From: Clostridiales bacterium
GTDB taxonomy: Bacteria > Bacillota > Clostridia > Christensenellales > Aristaeellaceae
DNA: 64,000 nt
NCBI GenBank assembly: GCA_015056325.1
Contig: SVGL01000007.1
Location: forward strand, 1 to 64,000
Reading direction: 5' to 3'
Notes under the pieces: generated by a model
The model's database searches: none
Seen by the model: only the letters and a program-made list of their open reading frames with translations
Told to the model about the DNA's origin: nothing
Program-made: the position numbers and the translations under genes
In this document: in pieces, positions 1 to 8,339 of the stretch
Position numbering within the stretch: position 1 is the stretch's first letter
Layout: each line of letters starts with the position of its first letter

Positions 1-214
1 TGCCGACGAACAGCACGGTCTTGCCGGCCATCGCGGTGTCACGGATGAAGTTGTAGGCCTCGTCAACCTTGCGGACGGTCTTCTGCAGGTCGATGATGTA
101 GATGCCGTTGCGCTCGGTGAAGATGTAAGGGGCCATCTTGGGGTTCCAGCGGCGGGTCTGGTGGCCAAAGTGCACGCCAGCTTCCAGCAGCTGCTTCATG
201 GAAATGACTGCCAT
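1..214 (-). CDS. rpsB: 30S ribosomal protein S2, N-terminal part
   Basis: Ribosomal protein S2 sits on the 30S subunit and is needed for S1 and mRNA binding. Only the first 71 residues lie in the window; the gene runs off the left edge. The visible part reads [19 protein letters not shown] and continues through [12 protein letters not shown] and the IIDLQKT segment, which are diagnostic of the family. The start is the ATG at 214, preceded by AAGGAGGAAC. A promoter and a structured leader lie just upstream. The translation factor gene tsf usually follows rpsB but would be outside the window. Confidence 0.97.
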   Translation of the reverse strand, partial: MAVISMKQLLEAGVHFGHQTRRWNPKMAPYIFTERNGIYIIDLQKTVRKVDEAYNFIRDTAMAGKTVLFVG

Positions 215-268
215 TTCGGTGTTCCTCCTTGTTATTTAGCTGCCCTTACGGGTTCAGCTTGGACCTCC

Positions 269-336
269 CTCTGTGCTTTTGCGGTGGCTCCACCCGCCTA
301 TCGTTTCGGCAGGCACAAGGAACCGCAGCACAAAGG
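269..336 (-). promoter_or_regulatory. Structured rpsB leader
   Basis: Between the promoter and rpsB the transcript has a leader of about 130 nt. On the minus strand it folds into a long imperfect hairpin: TTTGTGC-TGCGGT on one side pairs with ACCGCA-AAAGCACAGA on the other. A leader of this kind is consistent with autoregulation by a ribosomal protein, but I do not recognise a named motif. The structure is seen; the regulatory role is inferred. Confidence 0.45.
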
Positions 337-352
337 TGCGTAGTCGCCTGAC

Positions 353-381
353 AGTATAGCACATCAGGTGAAACTTTGCAA
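353..381 (-). promoter_or_regulatory. rpsB promoter
   Basis: On the minus strand there is a -35 box TTGCAA (376-381), a 17-nt spacer and a -10 box TATACT (353-358). This fits a housekeeping sigma promoter for rpsB. Confidence 0.8.
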
Positions 382-478
382 GCCCTTTTTTCCGGGAATT
401 TCAAGGCTTTGCGGACTTTTTTTCGCTGTAAAAGAACGAATCCGCCCGCGGAGCGCGTCCGAAGGCGGAAGGAGGGGA

Positions 479-703
479 TTATTCTTCGTTCTTGGCATCG
501 TCCTGGGCTTCGGCGGCCATCTGCTTGCGCTTGTAGCTTAGGAACAGGAGCACCGCCACGGCGCCGATGAAGGTGAACAGGCTGATGTTGCTCAGCAGTG
601 CAGCGGCCGCACCGGTGAAAAAGCTGACCAGCATCAGCACGATACTGGTAAAGATGAGCACCAGGCCGACGGTGGCCAGGATGCGCTGGGTGGTTGATTT
701 CAT
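479..703 (-). CDS. Small two-helix membrane protein
   Basis: This 74-residue protein is not recognised as a named family. It has two hydrophobic segments, about residues 8-29 and 36-56, with a short loop between them and a charged C-terminal tail (SYKRKQMAAEAQDDAKNEE). The start is the ATG at 703 because AAGGAGGTACACC precedes it; a longer upstream reading frame has no such site. It lies alone between rny and rpsB on the same strand. A small inner-membrane protein is all that can be said. Confidence 0.7.
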   Translation of the reverse strand: MKSTTQRILATVGLVLIFTSIVLMLVSFFTGAAAALLSNISLFTFIGAVAVLLFLSYKRKQMAAEAQDDAKNEE

Positions 704-804
704 GGGGTGTACCTCCTTGGGGTGATGGGGATATTGTAGCATGGATTGGGGAAAAGGGAAAGGGCTTTTTTCTTGGGGATGGGTATGAGTGCTTGTCGCG
801 CGGG

Positions 805-982
805 CTCCCTCAGTCTTCGCTCGGTGCTTTTCAAGCCCCTCGCGAATCCAGCTCCCTCCCGAGGGAGCTCTTTTCGCTTCCTTGCTGCGGTACAGAATAG
901 ATGGCAAAGCAGAAGGGCGAGTTGCGATAAGCCCCTGAGCTCCCTCCGGGAGGGAGCTGTCGCCCACAGGCGACTGAGGGAG
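805..982. repeat. Intergenic element with inverted ends
   Basis: A stretch of about 178 bp begins with CTCCCTCAGTC and ends with the inverse GACTGAGGGAG. Inside are further palindromes such as GAGCTCCCTCCGGGAGGGAGC and GTCGCCCACAGGCGAC. It contains no convincing gene. It resembles the small hairpin-rich intergenic repeats common in gut Clostridia, and the region at 8340-8457 is built on the same plan. Confidence 0.6.
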
Positions 983-1013
983 AACGCGGTAGCTGCATCG
1001 GCGAACTGCCCGC

Positions 1014-1042
1014 AAAAAATCCCCCATCCTTGCGGATGAGGG
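1014..1042 (-). terminator. rny terminator
   Basis: Minus-strand hairpin CCCTCATCC-GCAA-GGATGGGGG with a GNRA-type loop, followed by ATTTTTT, directly after the rny stop codon. Confidence 0.85.
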
Positions 1043-1049
1043 ACTGGAA

Positions 1050-2633
1050 TCACTTCGCGTACTCCATAGACCTGGTCTCGCGGATCACGTTCACGCGGAT
1101 CTGACCGGGGTACTCCATTTCCTTCTCGATGCGCTTGGCGATTTCCTTCGCCAGCACCTTGGTGCCCTCGTCGGTCACGTCGTCGGGCTTGACCATGATG
1201 CGCACCTCGCGGCCGGACTGGATCGCATAGCACTTCTCAACGCCGGCGAAGGACATCGAGATCTCCTCCAGCTTGGTCAGGCGCTTGATGTAGTTTTCGA
1301 GGGACTCGCGGCGGGCGCCGGGACGGGCAGCGCTGATGGCGTCAGCGGCTTGCACCAGAACGGCTTCCACGGTCTGGGGCTCCACGTCGTTGTGGTGGGC
1401 CAGGATGGCGTGGATCACGTCGTTGGACTCATGGTACTTGCGGGCCAGCTCGCCGCCCAGGGTCACGTGAGTGCCCTCGGCCTCGTGGTCAACAGCCTTG
1501 CCGATGTCGTGGAGCAGGCCGGCGCGCTTGGCCAGCTGGACGTCCGCGCCCAGCTCTGCGGCCATCAGACCTGCCAGATGGCTGACCTCGATGGCGTGCT
1601 TGAGCACGTTCTGGCCGTAGGAGGTGCGGTACTTCAGGCGGCCCAGGAGCTTGACCAGCTCGTGGTGGATGCCGTGCTGGTTGGTCTCGAAGACAGCGGA
1701 TTCGCCAGCCTCGCGGATCTGGTTCTCGACTTCCTTCTTGGCCTTCTCGACGGTCTCCTCGATGCGGGCGGGATGGATGCGGCCGTCGTTGATCAGCTTT
1801 TCAACCGTCAGGCGGGCGATCTCGCGGCGCACGGGGTCAAAGGCGGACACGATGACGGCTTCCGGGGTATCGTCGATGATCAGATCGACGCCGGTAGCAG
1901 TTTCCAGGGCGCGGATGTTGCGGCCCTCGCGGCCGATGATGCGGCCCTTCATGTCGTCGTTGGGCAGGGCGATGACGGACACGGTGGACTCAGCCACATG
2001 GTCAGCAGCACACTTCTGGATGGCCAGGGCGATGATGTTGCGGGCCTTCTTCTCGGCTTCTTCCTTGGCGCGGGCCTCGATGTCACGCACCTGGGCGGCG
2101 GCGTCATGGAAAGCTTCCTTCTGCACGCGCTCGATGATGATCTGCTTGGCCTCGTCCTGGGTCATGGCGGCGATGCGCTCCAGCTCGGTGGTCTGCTTCA
2201 GGTGCAGGGCCTCGGCCTCCTCCTGCAGGCGGTCGACTTCCTCTTCCTTGCGGTCCAGGTTGTCGGAGCGCTTCTTCAGATCGCTTTCGCGGTTGTCCAG
2301 GCTGTCGCTGCGCTTGTCCAGGCTGGCTTCGCGCTGCATCAGGCGGTTTTCGCTGCGCTGCACTTCGGCACGGCGGTCGCGCATTTCGCGGTCGTTCTCG
2401 GCCTTCTCAGCGTCCATCGCGGCGCGGGCCTTCAGGATCTCTTCCTTGGCCTCGAACACCTTTTCCTTCTTGTAATCATCCGCTTTGCGGACCGCGTCAT
2501 CGTAGAGGCGGCGGGCAGTCTCTTCACTGCGATTGATCTTCTTCTCCACCATGCTCTTGCGGTAGCCGTAGCCGATGGCAGCGCCAATCACCGCGAACAC
2601 GAGGATCAGTACGATCCAGATGACAGGATGCAT
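1050..2633 (-). CDS. rny: Ribonuclease Y
   Basis: RNase Y is the membrane-anchored endoribonuclease that starts bulk mRNA decay in Bacillota. The 527-residue length matches the family (about 520). An N-terminal membrane helix (residues 3-21) is followed by a long charged coiled coil. Then come a KH RNA-binding domain containing [15 protein letters not shown] and an HD domain with the metal-binding HDIGK motif near residue 375. The C-terminus [16 protein letters not shown] is typical. The ATG at 2633 is chosen because it follows AAGGAGGGGAAAC; upstream extensions of the frame lack a ribosome site. A terminator follows. Confidence 0.97.
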   Translation of the reverse strand: MHPVIWIVLILVFAVIGAAIGYGYRKSMVEKKINRSEETARRLYDDAVRKADDYKKEKVFEAKEEILKARAAMDAEKAENDREMRDRRAEVQRSENRLMQREASLDKRSDSLDNRESDLKKRSDNLDRKEEEVDRLQEEAEALHLKQTTELERIAAMTQDEAKQIIIERVQKEAFHDAAAQVRDIEARAKEEAEKKARNIIALAIQKCAADHVAESTVSVIALPNDDMKGRIIGREGRNIRALETATGVDLIIDDTPEAVIVSAFDPVRREIARLTVEKLINDGRIHPARIEETVEKAKKEVENQIREAGESAVFETNQHGIHHELVKLLGRLKYRTSYGQNVLKHAIEVSHLAGLMAAELGADVQLAKRAGLLHDIGKAVDHEAEGTHVTLGGELARKYHESNDVIHAILAHHNDVEPQTVEAVLVQAADAISAARPGARRESLENYIKRLTKLEEISMSFAGVEKCYAIQSGREVRIMVKPDDVTDEGTKVLAKEIAKRIEKEMEYPGQIRVNVIRETRSMEYAK

Positions 2634-2707
2634 GTTTGTTTCCCCTCCTTTTTCGTTTTTCTTTCTAAAACATGTGTCAAGTAAAAGTGTGAATGCCGGC
2701 GTAACAC

Positions 2708-2749
2708 AAAAAGCCGCGTGGGAGGGATTGTACCCCAGTCCCGCACGGC
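2708..2749 (-). terminator. Terminator-like hairpin in the rny leader
   Basis: On the minus strand GCCGTGCGGGA pairs imperfectly with TCCCACGCGGC and is followed by TTTTTG. It lies between the promoter at 3133-3161 and rny, so it is either an attenuator or the end of a small RNA. Confidence 0.5.
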
Positions 2750-3132
2750 TGCGCTGCTGAAATCGATGCATCCGGGGCATAAAGATCCACAGGAAATAAC
2801 ATCCCGTGGGCATAATGCGCCCTTGGACGGTTTGAATACCACAATTTTACCGGCAGACAGGCATGGTACGCCAAGGCATACTGCACCCCTCTGCGCCTCA
2901 CAAAAACCACAGTCTCCCCCCTGAAAAGCAGGCGAAAAACCACAAGCAGCCCCAAAACAGACTGCCCCTATGCTTTTTGATACAGCCGACCGCCCTTTGG
3001 GTGTACAAATAGGGGCAGCCGCCGAAAATTCAACGTGCAGCGGATCCGAAAATCATGCACGGATGATAGGTAAACAGGGACTTTATCGAAAAACAGCCCG
3101 GAAGGATGAACCTTCTCCAGCCGATCGTACCT

Positions 3133-3161
3133 ATTGTACGCTATTATTTCTCCCGTGTCAA
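3133..3161 (-). promoter_or_regulatory. Promoter upstream of rny
   Basis: Minus-strand consensus -35 TTGACA (3156-3161), 17-nt spacer, -10 TACAAT (3133-3138). It reads toward rny through the long leader. Confidence 0.8.
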
Positions 3162-3211
3162 GGGCGGCATGGGCGTTTTTCTACCAATTATAACGCTTTC
3201 TTTGGCGAAAA

Positions 3212-3697
3212 TCATGCACCGAGACGGAGTCTTTCCACCGTTTGGGCGAGGAACTCGGCGTTGGTGGGCCTGTCGCCGACGGAGGAAGCCAATCGTCCCA
3301 GGGCGGCGCGGTAGCCGTTGTCCCGGGCGAAAGTCTGGGCGATGGCATGGCGGATGGCCCGCTCCACGCAGGCGGGGGTGGTTCCGTGCTGCTGTGCTAC
3401 GCGGGGGTAGAGGCTGCGGCTGATGGTGCGGCCCAGACGGGGATCCTCAAGCAGCAGCGTCAGTGCTGTGCGCAGGTACGCGCAGCCCAGCAGATTCCCC
3501 GGCACGCCGATCTCCGCCAGCAGCCGGCTGACCCGCTGGGCGTCATCCTGTACGGGGGAGAACCGCTGCTCCAGGGGGGAGAACGTCCCCACCACCCGGC
3601 AGGGATAGGAGCCGGGCGTGTCCGCCGCGTGGCGGTCCACTGCTACGAGCAGCAGCGTGTCGCCGCCGTTTTGCATCACCCAATCAAGCCCCTGCAT
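3212..3697 (-). CDS. Stand-alone Spo0A C-terminal-domain protein
   Basis: The 161-residue product ends in a domain closely matching the DNA-binding effector domain of Spo0A: EIGVPGNLLGCAYLRTAL, then SRSLYPRVAQQHGTT and CVERAIRHAI, and near the end RPTNAEFLAQTVERLRL. In Spo0A this domain binds 0A boxes after phosphorylation of an N-terminal receiver. Here the receiver is absent, and only about 45 unrelated residues precede the domain. Such a protein could bind DNA constitutively or compete with Spo0A; that is inference. The ATG at 3697 is preferred over a TTG two codons upstream because it is better spaced from AAGGAGGGG. Confidence 0.8.
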   Translation of the reverse strand: MQGLDWVMQNGGDTLLLVAVDRHAADTPGSYPCRVVGTFSPLEQRFSPVQDDAQRVSRLLAEIGVPGNLLGCAYLRTALTLLLEDPRLGRTISRSLYPRVAQQHGTTPACVERAIRHAIAQTFARDNGYRAALGRLASSVGDRPTNAEFLAQTVERLRLGA

Positions 3698-3783
3698 TGT
3701 CAAGCCCCTCCTTCGTTTTCATCCGCATTTTACCACGTTTTTTCCCGCAGAAAAACTGAAAAGAGTGTCGCTTCCGCGCAACC

Positions 3784-3795
3784 TTTGTCGAAAAA
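3784..3795 (+). promoter_or_regulatory. Possible 0A box
   Basis: TTTGTCGAAAAA contains the TGTCGAA core of Spo0A binding sites. It lies about 90 bp upstream of the start of the Spo0A-domain gene. A single short match can arise by chance. Confidence 0.4.
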
Positions 3796-3848
3796 TATCG
3801 GTGCGTATCGCCCTGCGAAACCAGGCGTTGCAAAGCGAAATTCTGCAA

Positions 3849-3889
3849 CAAAAAAAGGCGGAATACCGCCGATTGAAGCGGATTCCGCC
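3849..3889 (-). terminator. Terminator after the cupin gene
   Basis: Minus-strand hairpin GGCGGAAT...ATTCCGCC followed by seven T residues. It ends the 5589-3895 operon. Confidence 0.85.
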
Positions 3890-3894
3890 AGGGG

Positions 3895-4356
3895 TTATTC
3901 GCCGGAGTAGTAATCCACGTTGGCATCCATGGGATAAACGCGGTTGACACCCTTGCCCCACAGCCCGATCTTTCCGGAGTCGGGGTAGAGGGCTGCGTCA
4001 AGGTCGTGAATGACGTCAAAATCGATGTAGACCAAATCCTCGCTGCCGGTGTTGAGCAGCTGATGAGCGCCTTCGCTGCCAGCGGGGAAGAACAGCAGAT
4101 CTCCCGCGCGGACGCTGCGCTCGCCCTGGGGAGTACGCAGTGTGCCTTCGCCCCGCAGGATAAAGAAGGTTTCCTCGTCTTTAAGGTGATAATGATAGGG
4201 ATAGGCGGCTTTTCCTGGCGGGATTTCGTAGATGCCGACCAGGGTGCTCTCGGCCTCGCCCCGGCGCACGAACTGCCGGCGAATGAATTCAAAGCCCTGG
4301 TGCCGGTCCTCGTGCTGGGCAGGAAGGTCTTCGATCCGTGCGATCTTTACAGTCAT
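3895..4356 (-). CDS. Cupin-domain protein
   Basis: A single-domain cupin of 153 residues. The first motif (PYHYHLKDEETFFILRGEG) supplies the usual His, His and Glu metal ligands. The second (LLFFPAGSEGAHQLLNTG) supplies the last His. Cupins of this size bind a metal and act as sugar isomerases, dioxygenases or small-molecule sensors; the substrate cannot be told. The start ATG follows AAAGGAGGCACGCC and lies 12 bp after the preceding gene, so the two are probably co-transcribed. Confidence 0.85.
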   Translation of the reverse strand: MTVKIARIEDLPAQHEDRHQGFEFIRRQFVRRGEAESTLVGIYEIPPGKAAYPYHYHLKDEETFFILRGEGTLRTPQGERSVRAGDLLFFPAGSEGAHQLLNTGSEDLVYIDFDVIHDLDAALYPDSGKIGLWGKGVNRVYPMDANVDYYSGE

Positions 4357-4368
4357 GGCGTGCCTCCT

Positions 4369-5589
4369 TTACTGCAGCTCCACTTCTGCTTTGAGCAGCG
4401 CTTCCTTGGCGCCGGGGGTCATTACGCCGGGGGTCAGGCACCGGGCGATGACCGTGTCCCCCACCGCGCCGGCAGACGTCCCCACCGCGATGTGGTATGC
4501 GCCGTTGTAGCTTTCCCCCGCTGCCGGGCGGAGGACCGTCAGGCCCAGGCGGGTGAGGGCAGTTTCCAGCTGGCGGACGCGGTCGCGCAGCTGCCGCTGA
4601 TGATCGGCGATGCCCATCAATACGGCGCCGTCCGCCCCGGTGGAGGCGGCCAGCAGAGCCAGCGCGTCCAGGCTGTTTTCGCTCAGGGTGTGCAGGGAGG
4701 CGTAGCTCTGGGCCAGCATACGGCATTCGGCGCGGTCCAGGGCGTTGTCCCAGGCGTTGATCTTGCTTTCCAGCAGCGCACTCAGCTGGCGGAGATCCCC
4801 GGCCAGGCTGCTGCGGGCGGCAGCGTAGTCCTTCGCGGCGTCCTCCCGGAGGGACGTCAGGGTGCGTTCGTCCTCCTCGCGGGCGAGGCGGACGTTCTCC
4901 TGCTCCTGCATGAACTGCTCCCGGAAGGCGGCCTTCGCGGCCTCCCGCTGGGCCTCGTAGGTCTGGCGGAGGGCTTCCTCCTCCTGGATGCGCCGCGCCT
5001 CGATAGCGTAGCGCACCTGCTCGGTGATGATGCCCTCCTCCATGAGACGCAGACGCTGCAGGGCTTCGTCGCGCTCCGCCTGCAGGGACTTGCAGCGGTC
5101 GTCCAGCATCTTGTTGAGGGTGTGCACCTGTTCGATCTCCCGCTGGGCGGCGTCGTCCGCCTGGGGGATGACGGTGTCGTCCCGCGCGTCCACCAGCTGC
5201 CGGGAGACGGCCCGCAGCTGCTTGAACTTCTCCACCATGTCGCCCTTCACGGTCATGAGGTAGGTGCCGGGCTGATCCAGGGTGAGCCAGTCCACCTTGC
5301 CGCCCCGCAGGTGCAGATGGGGCACGAACTCCGTCGCATCGCGCATTTCCCGGCCCAGCACGATCATGCTGTGGCACTCCATCAGCGCGGCGTAATCCAC
5401 CACATAGATCTTCTCCAGGTCACCGCTGCGCACGTCCAGCAGGAGCTGCTCCAGCAGATCGCTGTAGCCCTTGTGCATCAGCTCGCGGCAGAGCGCATCC
5501 CGCAGGGCGGTGTAGTATTGCTGCCGGGGCAGGGGATGGCCCGCCTCCCGGTCAAGGATGTCCTGCTGATAAATCGCCAGCGCCTGCAT
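4369..5589 (-). CDS. Coiled-coil protein with GrpE-like C-terminus
   Basis: A 406-residue cytoplasmic protein not recognised as a named family. The first 140 residues look globular. Residues about 150-350 are rich in Glu, Arg and Ala with heptad character, indicating a long coiled coil. The last 55 residues (GLTVLRPAAGESYNGAYHIA, ending in GVMTPGAKEALLKAEVELQ) resemble the beta head of GrpE-type nucleotide exchange factors. A chaperone-linked role is therefore possible but unproven. The ATG at 5589 follows AAAGGAGGCTTCCCC. The cupin gene follows after 12 bp. Confidence 0.7.
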   Translation of the reverse strand: MQALAIYQQDILDREAGHPLPRQQYYTALRDALCRELMHKGYSDLLEQLLLDVRSGDLEKIYVVDYAALMECHSMIVLGREMRDATEFVPHLHLRGGKVDWLTLDQPGTYLMTVKGDMVEKFKQLRAVSRQLVDARDDTVIPQADDAAQREIEQVHTLNKMLDDRCKSLQAERDEALQRLRLMEEGIITEQVRYAIEARRIQEEEALRQTYEAQREAAKAAFREQFMQEQENVRLAREEDERTLTSLREDAAKDYAAARSSLAGDLRQLSALLESKINAWDNALDRAECRMLAQSYASLHTLSENSLDALALLAASTGADGAVLMGIADHQRQLRDRVRQLETALTRLGLTVLRPAAGESYNGAYHIAVGTSAGAVGDTVIARCLTPGVMTPGAKEALLKAEVELQ

Positions 5590-5627
5590 GGGGAAGCCTC
5601 CTTTGGATGTCGCTTCATGTTGGTTTC

Positions 5628-5657
5628 AGTATACCACGGAGGATGGGCGGTTGGCAA
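5628..5657 (-). promoter_or_regulatory. Promoter of the coiled-coil/cupin operon
   Basis: Minus-strand TTGCCA (5652-5657), 18-nt spacer, TATACT (5628-5633). Confidence 0.6.
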
Positions 5658-5703
5658 GGGCGGCGGCTTGTTTGGGTGCGTTCGGGGGAACAGTCCATTT
5701 GTG

Positions 5704-6231
5704 TTATCCCATCTGGCTCACATGTGCGCCGCGGGAATCCTTCAGCGCGAAGATCAGCTGAATAAATGCCCTGTGGTAGGGGATGAACTGTCCGTCTGCC
5801 AGCATGGCGAGGATCTCGTCCTCGCTGGCCCACTTGACGGCCTGGACTTCGCTTTCCTGCAGGGTCAGCGCGGAGAGGTCAACGTCCATCGTCAGGGTGT
5901 AGACGTCGTCAAAGCCCGCGTCGAAGGGAATGGTCAGCTTGGGCTGCTCCCGGGAGAGGTCGATGTGAAGGCCGATTTCCTCCAGGGTCTCGCGCTCTGC
6001 GGCGGTGCGGGAATTATCCCCCGCCACGGCGCTGCCGCCGACAGTAATGTCCCACAGGTTGGGCCAGCCCTCCTTGAAGGGCTGCCGCTGCTGGATGAGC
6101 ATCTGTCCGGCGGAATTGAAAATGACCACATGCACTACCGTGTGGTAGCGGCCCTGGGGCAGGGGCGTGCCCCGTAGGTGGGTTTCGCCGGTAGGGATGC
6201 GATCGCGGTCGTACAGGTCCCAAAGCTCCAT
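5704..6231 (-). CDS. Nudix hydrolase
   Basis: A 175-residue Nudix-fold protein. The Nudix box is GSAVAGDNSRTAAERETLEE followed by IGL. It keeps the RExxEExG metal-binding core but has Asp instead of Glu at the first acidic position. Its opening (ELWDLYDRDRIPTGETHLRG) and its overall plan match the isopentenyl-diphosphate isomerase-like branch, whose members often hydrolyse nucleoside or sugar diphosphates. The start ATG follows CAGGAGGCACCCC. It stands alone, upstream of and on the same strand as the coiled-coil gene. Confidence 0.88.
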   Translation of the reverse strand: MELWDLYDRDRIPTGETHLRGTPLPQGRYHTVVHVVIFNSAGQMLIQQRQPFKEGWPNLWDITVGGSAVAGDNSRTAAERETLEEIGLHIDLSREQPKLTIPFDAGFDDVYTLTMDVDLSALTLQESEVQAVKWASEDEILAMLADGQFIPYHRAFIQLIFALKDSRGAHVSQMG

Positions 6232-6312
6232 GGGGTGCCTCCTGGATGATAAGGTGCTCTATTTTAGCATTCTGTCAGACGGCGTGTCAAGCGCAGGGCG
6301 CGCGCTGCTCCC

Positions 6313-6341
6313 TTGTCAAGCGGAAGATGTTATGCTATACT
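6313..6341 (+). promoter_or_regulatory. Promoter for the DUF4886 / malic enzyme pair
   Basis: TTGTCA (6313-6318), 17-nt spacer, TATACT (6336-6341), about 40 bp ahead of the start codon. Confidence 0.75.
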
Positions 6342-6381
6342 GGAAGCAACCATCCTATTTGTATACAGTAAGGAAAATGCA

Positions 6382-7149
6382 ATGAAGATTCTGGCCATCG
6401 GCAACAGCTTTTCCCGGGATGCGACGGCGTATCTGCACCAGCTGCTCACGGATTGCGGCGTGAACAACACGATTGTGAACCTGTACATCGGCGGATGCCC
6501 GCTGGAGCGGCACTGGCGGAATATCGAGCAGAACCGCGCGGATTATGAATACCAGCGCAACGGGCAGATTGTGGAGCGCCGCATGTCCATCCAGCAGGCG
6601 CTTGCGGAAGAAGAATGGGACGTGATCATCACCCAGCAGGCCAGCCATGACAGCGGCTGGGCGGAAAGCTACGAGCCCTTCCTGACGCTGATCGTGGATT
6701 ATCTGCGGAAGGAAGCGCCCCGGGCGAAGCTATGGCTCCATCAGACCTGGGCCTATGAAAAGGACAGCAATCACGACAACTTTATGCGCTACAGCCGGGA
6801 TCAAGCCCTCATGTACCGCAAGCTGACCGCCTGCTACCGGGATGCGGCAAAGCGCCACGGCATGCAGCTCATCCCCTGCGGCGACGTTATCCAGGCCCTG
6901 CGGCAGGAGGCGCCCTTCCGCTATGGCGAGGGCGGTATGTCCCTGTGCCGGGATGGGTACCACATGCACCTGATCTATGGCCGGTACGCCCTCAGCTGCA
7001 CCTGGGCGCGGGCCCTGTGCGGCGCGGAACTGGAAGAGTCCGGCTACGTCCCCGTTTCCGAATGCGATCCTGCCCTGACGGCGGATGCATCCCTGCTGGC
7101 GCTGATCCGCCGCGTGGCGATGACCGTCTGTGACGAAGAAGTGAAGTAA
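6382..7149 (+). CDS. DUF4886 (SGNH-like) protein
   Basis: The 255-residue protein opens with MKILAIGNSFSRDATAYLHQ, which is the signature of DUF4886, a family with an SGNH-hydrolase-like fold. The GNS block would hold the nucleophilic Ser. A later region, DGYHMHLIYGRYALSC, carries a DxxH-like end. There is no signal peptide. Such proteins are thought to be esterases or carbohydrate deacetylases; the substrate is unknown. The ATG at 6382 has only a weak AAGGAAAA site, but it matches the family start. Malic enzyme follows after 12 bp. Confidence 0.82.
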   Translation: MKILAIGNSFSRDATAYLHQLLTDCGVNNTIVNLYIGGCPLERHWRNIEQNRADYEYQRNGQIVERRMSIQQALAEEEWDVIITQQASHDSGWAESYEPFLTLIVDYLRKEAPRAKLWLHQTWAYEKDSNHDNFMRYSRDQALMYRKLTACYRDAAKRHGMQLIPCGDVIQALRQEAPFRYGEGGMSLCRDGYHMHLIYGRYALSCTWARALCGAELEESGYVPVSECDPALTADASLLALIRRVAMTVCDEEVK

Positions 7150-7161
7150 AGGAGCATCCTT

Positions 7162-8334
7162 ATGGATTATAATCAGCTGGCCCTGGAAATGCATGAACAG
7201 AACCGCGGCAAGATCGCTGTGGCCCCCAAGGTGCGCGTGGAGAACCGCGCTGACCTGTCCACCGCCTACACCCCCGGCGTGGCCGAACCCTGCCGCCGCA
7301 TCGCCGCCAACAAGGAGGATGTGTACCGCTACACCGCCAAGGGCAACCTGGTGGCGGTTGTTTCCGACGGCACCGCTGTGCTGGGCCTGGGTGACATCGG
7401 CCCGGAGGCTGCCATGCCCGTGATGGAGGGCAAAGCGCTCCTGTTCAAGGAGTTCGCCGATGTGGACGCCTTCCCCATCTGCCTGGATACCAAGGACGTG
7501 GATGAAATCGTCCGCACGGTGAAACTCCTGGCCCCCACCTTCGGCGGCATCAACCTGGAGGATATCTCCGCGCCCCGCTGCTTTGAGATCGAGCGCCGGT
7601 TGAAGGAGGAGCTGGACATCCCCGTCTTCCACGACGACCAGCACGGTACCGCCATTGTGGTGAGTGCGGGCCTGCTGAACGCCCTGAAGCTTGTCGGCAA
7701 GAAGATGGAGGATGTGAGCATTGTCATCAACGGCGCGGGCAGCGCGGGCATTTCGATTGCCAAGCTGCTGATGCTCTTCGGCGCGGGCAACATCGTGCTG
7801 GTGGATCGTCAGGGCGCCCTCAGCGTGGACGAGAATTGGCTCAACCCCGCCCAGCGCGCGATGGCGGAGGTCACCAACAGGCATAACGAGCGCGGCCCGC
7901 TGGCGGAGATCATCCGCGGGAAGGACGTGTTCATCGGCGTGAGCGCGCCCAAGGTGGTCACGGCGGAGATGGTCTCCACCATGGCGCAGGATGCGATCGT
8001 CTTTGCGATGGCGAACCCGACCCCGGAGATCATGCCGGAGGAGGCCGCGAAGGGCGGCGCGCGGGTCATCGCCACCGGCCGCAGCGACTATCCCAACCAG
8101 ATCAACAACGTGCTGGTGTTCCCGGGTATCTTCCGCGGTGCGCTGGACGCCCGCGCCACCGACATCACCGAAGAAATGAAGCTCGCCGCCGCCCGCGCCA
8201 TCGCCGCCATCGTCGCCGACGAGGAGCTGACCGAGGAGTACATCATCCCCGGCGCGTTCGACAAGCGGGTGGCCCCTGCTGTGGCGAATGCGGTGATGGA
8301 ATGTGCGAAGGAGCAGGGTGTGGCGAGGGTATGA
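7162..8334 (+). CDS. NAD-dependent malic enzyme (oxaloacetate-decarboxylating)
   Basis: Malic enzyme converts malate to pyruvate and CO2 with reduction of NAD(P). The 390-residue size fits the short bacterial form. Diagnostic stretches include STAYTPGVAEPCRRIA, VVSDGTAVLGLGDIGPEA, FGGINLEDISAPRCFEIE and PVFHDDQHGTAIV. A Rossmann motif GAGSAGISIAKLL and the late ATGRSDYPNQINNVLVFPG also match. The start follows AAAGGAGCATCCTT. It is downstream of the DUF4886 gene in the same transcription unit. No terminator was clear; a palindromic repeat begins right after the stop. Confidence 0.96.
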   Translation: MDYNQLALEMHEQNRGKIAVAPKVRVENRADLSTAYTPGVAEPCRRIAANKEDVYRYTAKGNLVAVVSDGTAVLGLGDIGPEAAMPVMEGKALLFKEFADVDAFPICLDTKDVDEIVRTVKLLAPTFGGINLEDISAPRCFEIERRLKEELDIPVFHDDQHGTAIVVSAGLLNALKLVGKKMEDVSIVINGAGSAGISIAKLLMLFGAGNIVLVDRQGALSVDENWLNPAQRAMAEVTNRHNERGPLAEIIRGKDVFIGVSAPKVVTAEMVSTMAQDAIVFAMANPTPEIMPEEAAKGGARVIATGRSDYPNQINNVLVFPGIFRGALDARATDITEEMKLAAARAIAAIVADEELTEEYIIPGAFDKRVAPAVANAVMECAKEQGVARV

Positions 8335-8339
8335 GTGAA

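Larger units (their letters stand above)
2634..3211 (-). other. Long untranslated region upstream of rny
   Basis: No credible gene is seen in these 578 bp. On the minus strand a good promoter near 3133-3161 would give a leader of almost 500 nt. The leader contains several hairpins: GGGC-GCATTAT-GCCC, CACGGGA-TGTTATT-TCCTGTG, and a GC-rich terminator-like one near 2708-2749. It could be a regulatory leader or a separate small RNA. I looked for hallmark motifs of tmRNA, RNase P RNA and SRP RNA and did not find them. Confidence 0.4.

Noticed and set aside
2708-2749. T-arm-like sequence suggesting tmRNA or a tRNA
   Set aside because: The GGGG-TACAAT-CCC stretch lacks the TTCRA loop, and no acceptor or anticodon arm could be built.
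4006-6177. Open frame of 723 codons on the plus strand
   Set aside because: It spans three well supported minus-strand genes and their spacers, with no recognisable domain.
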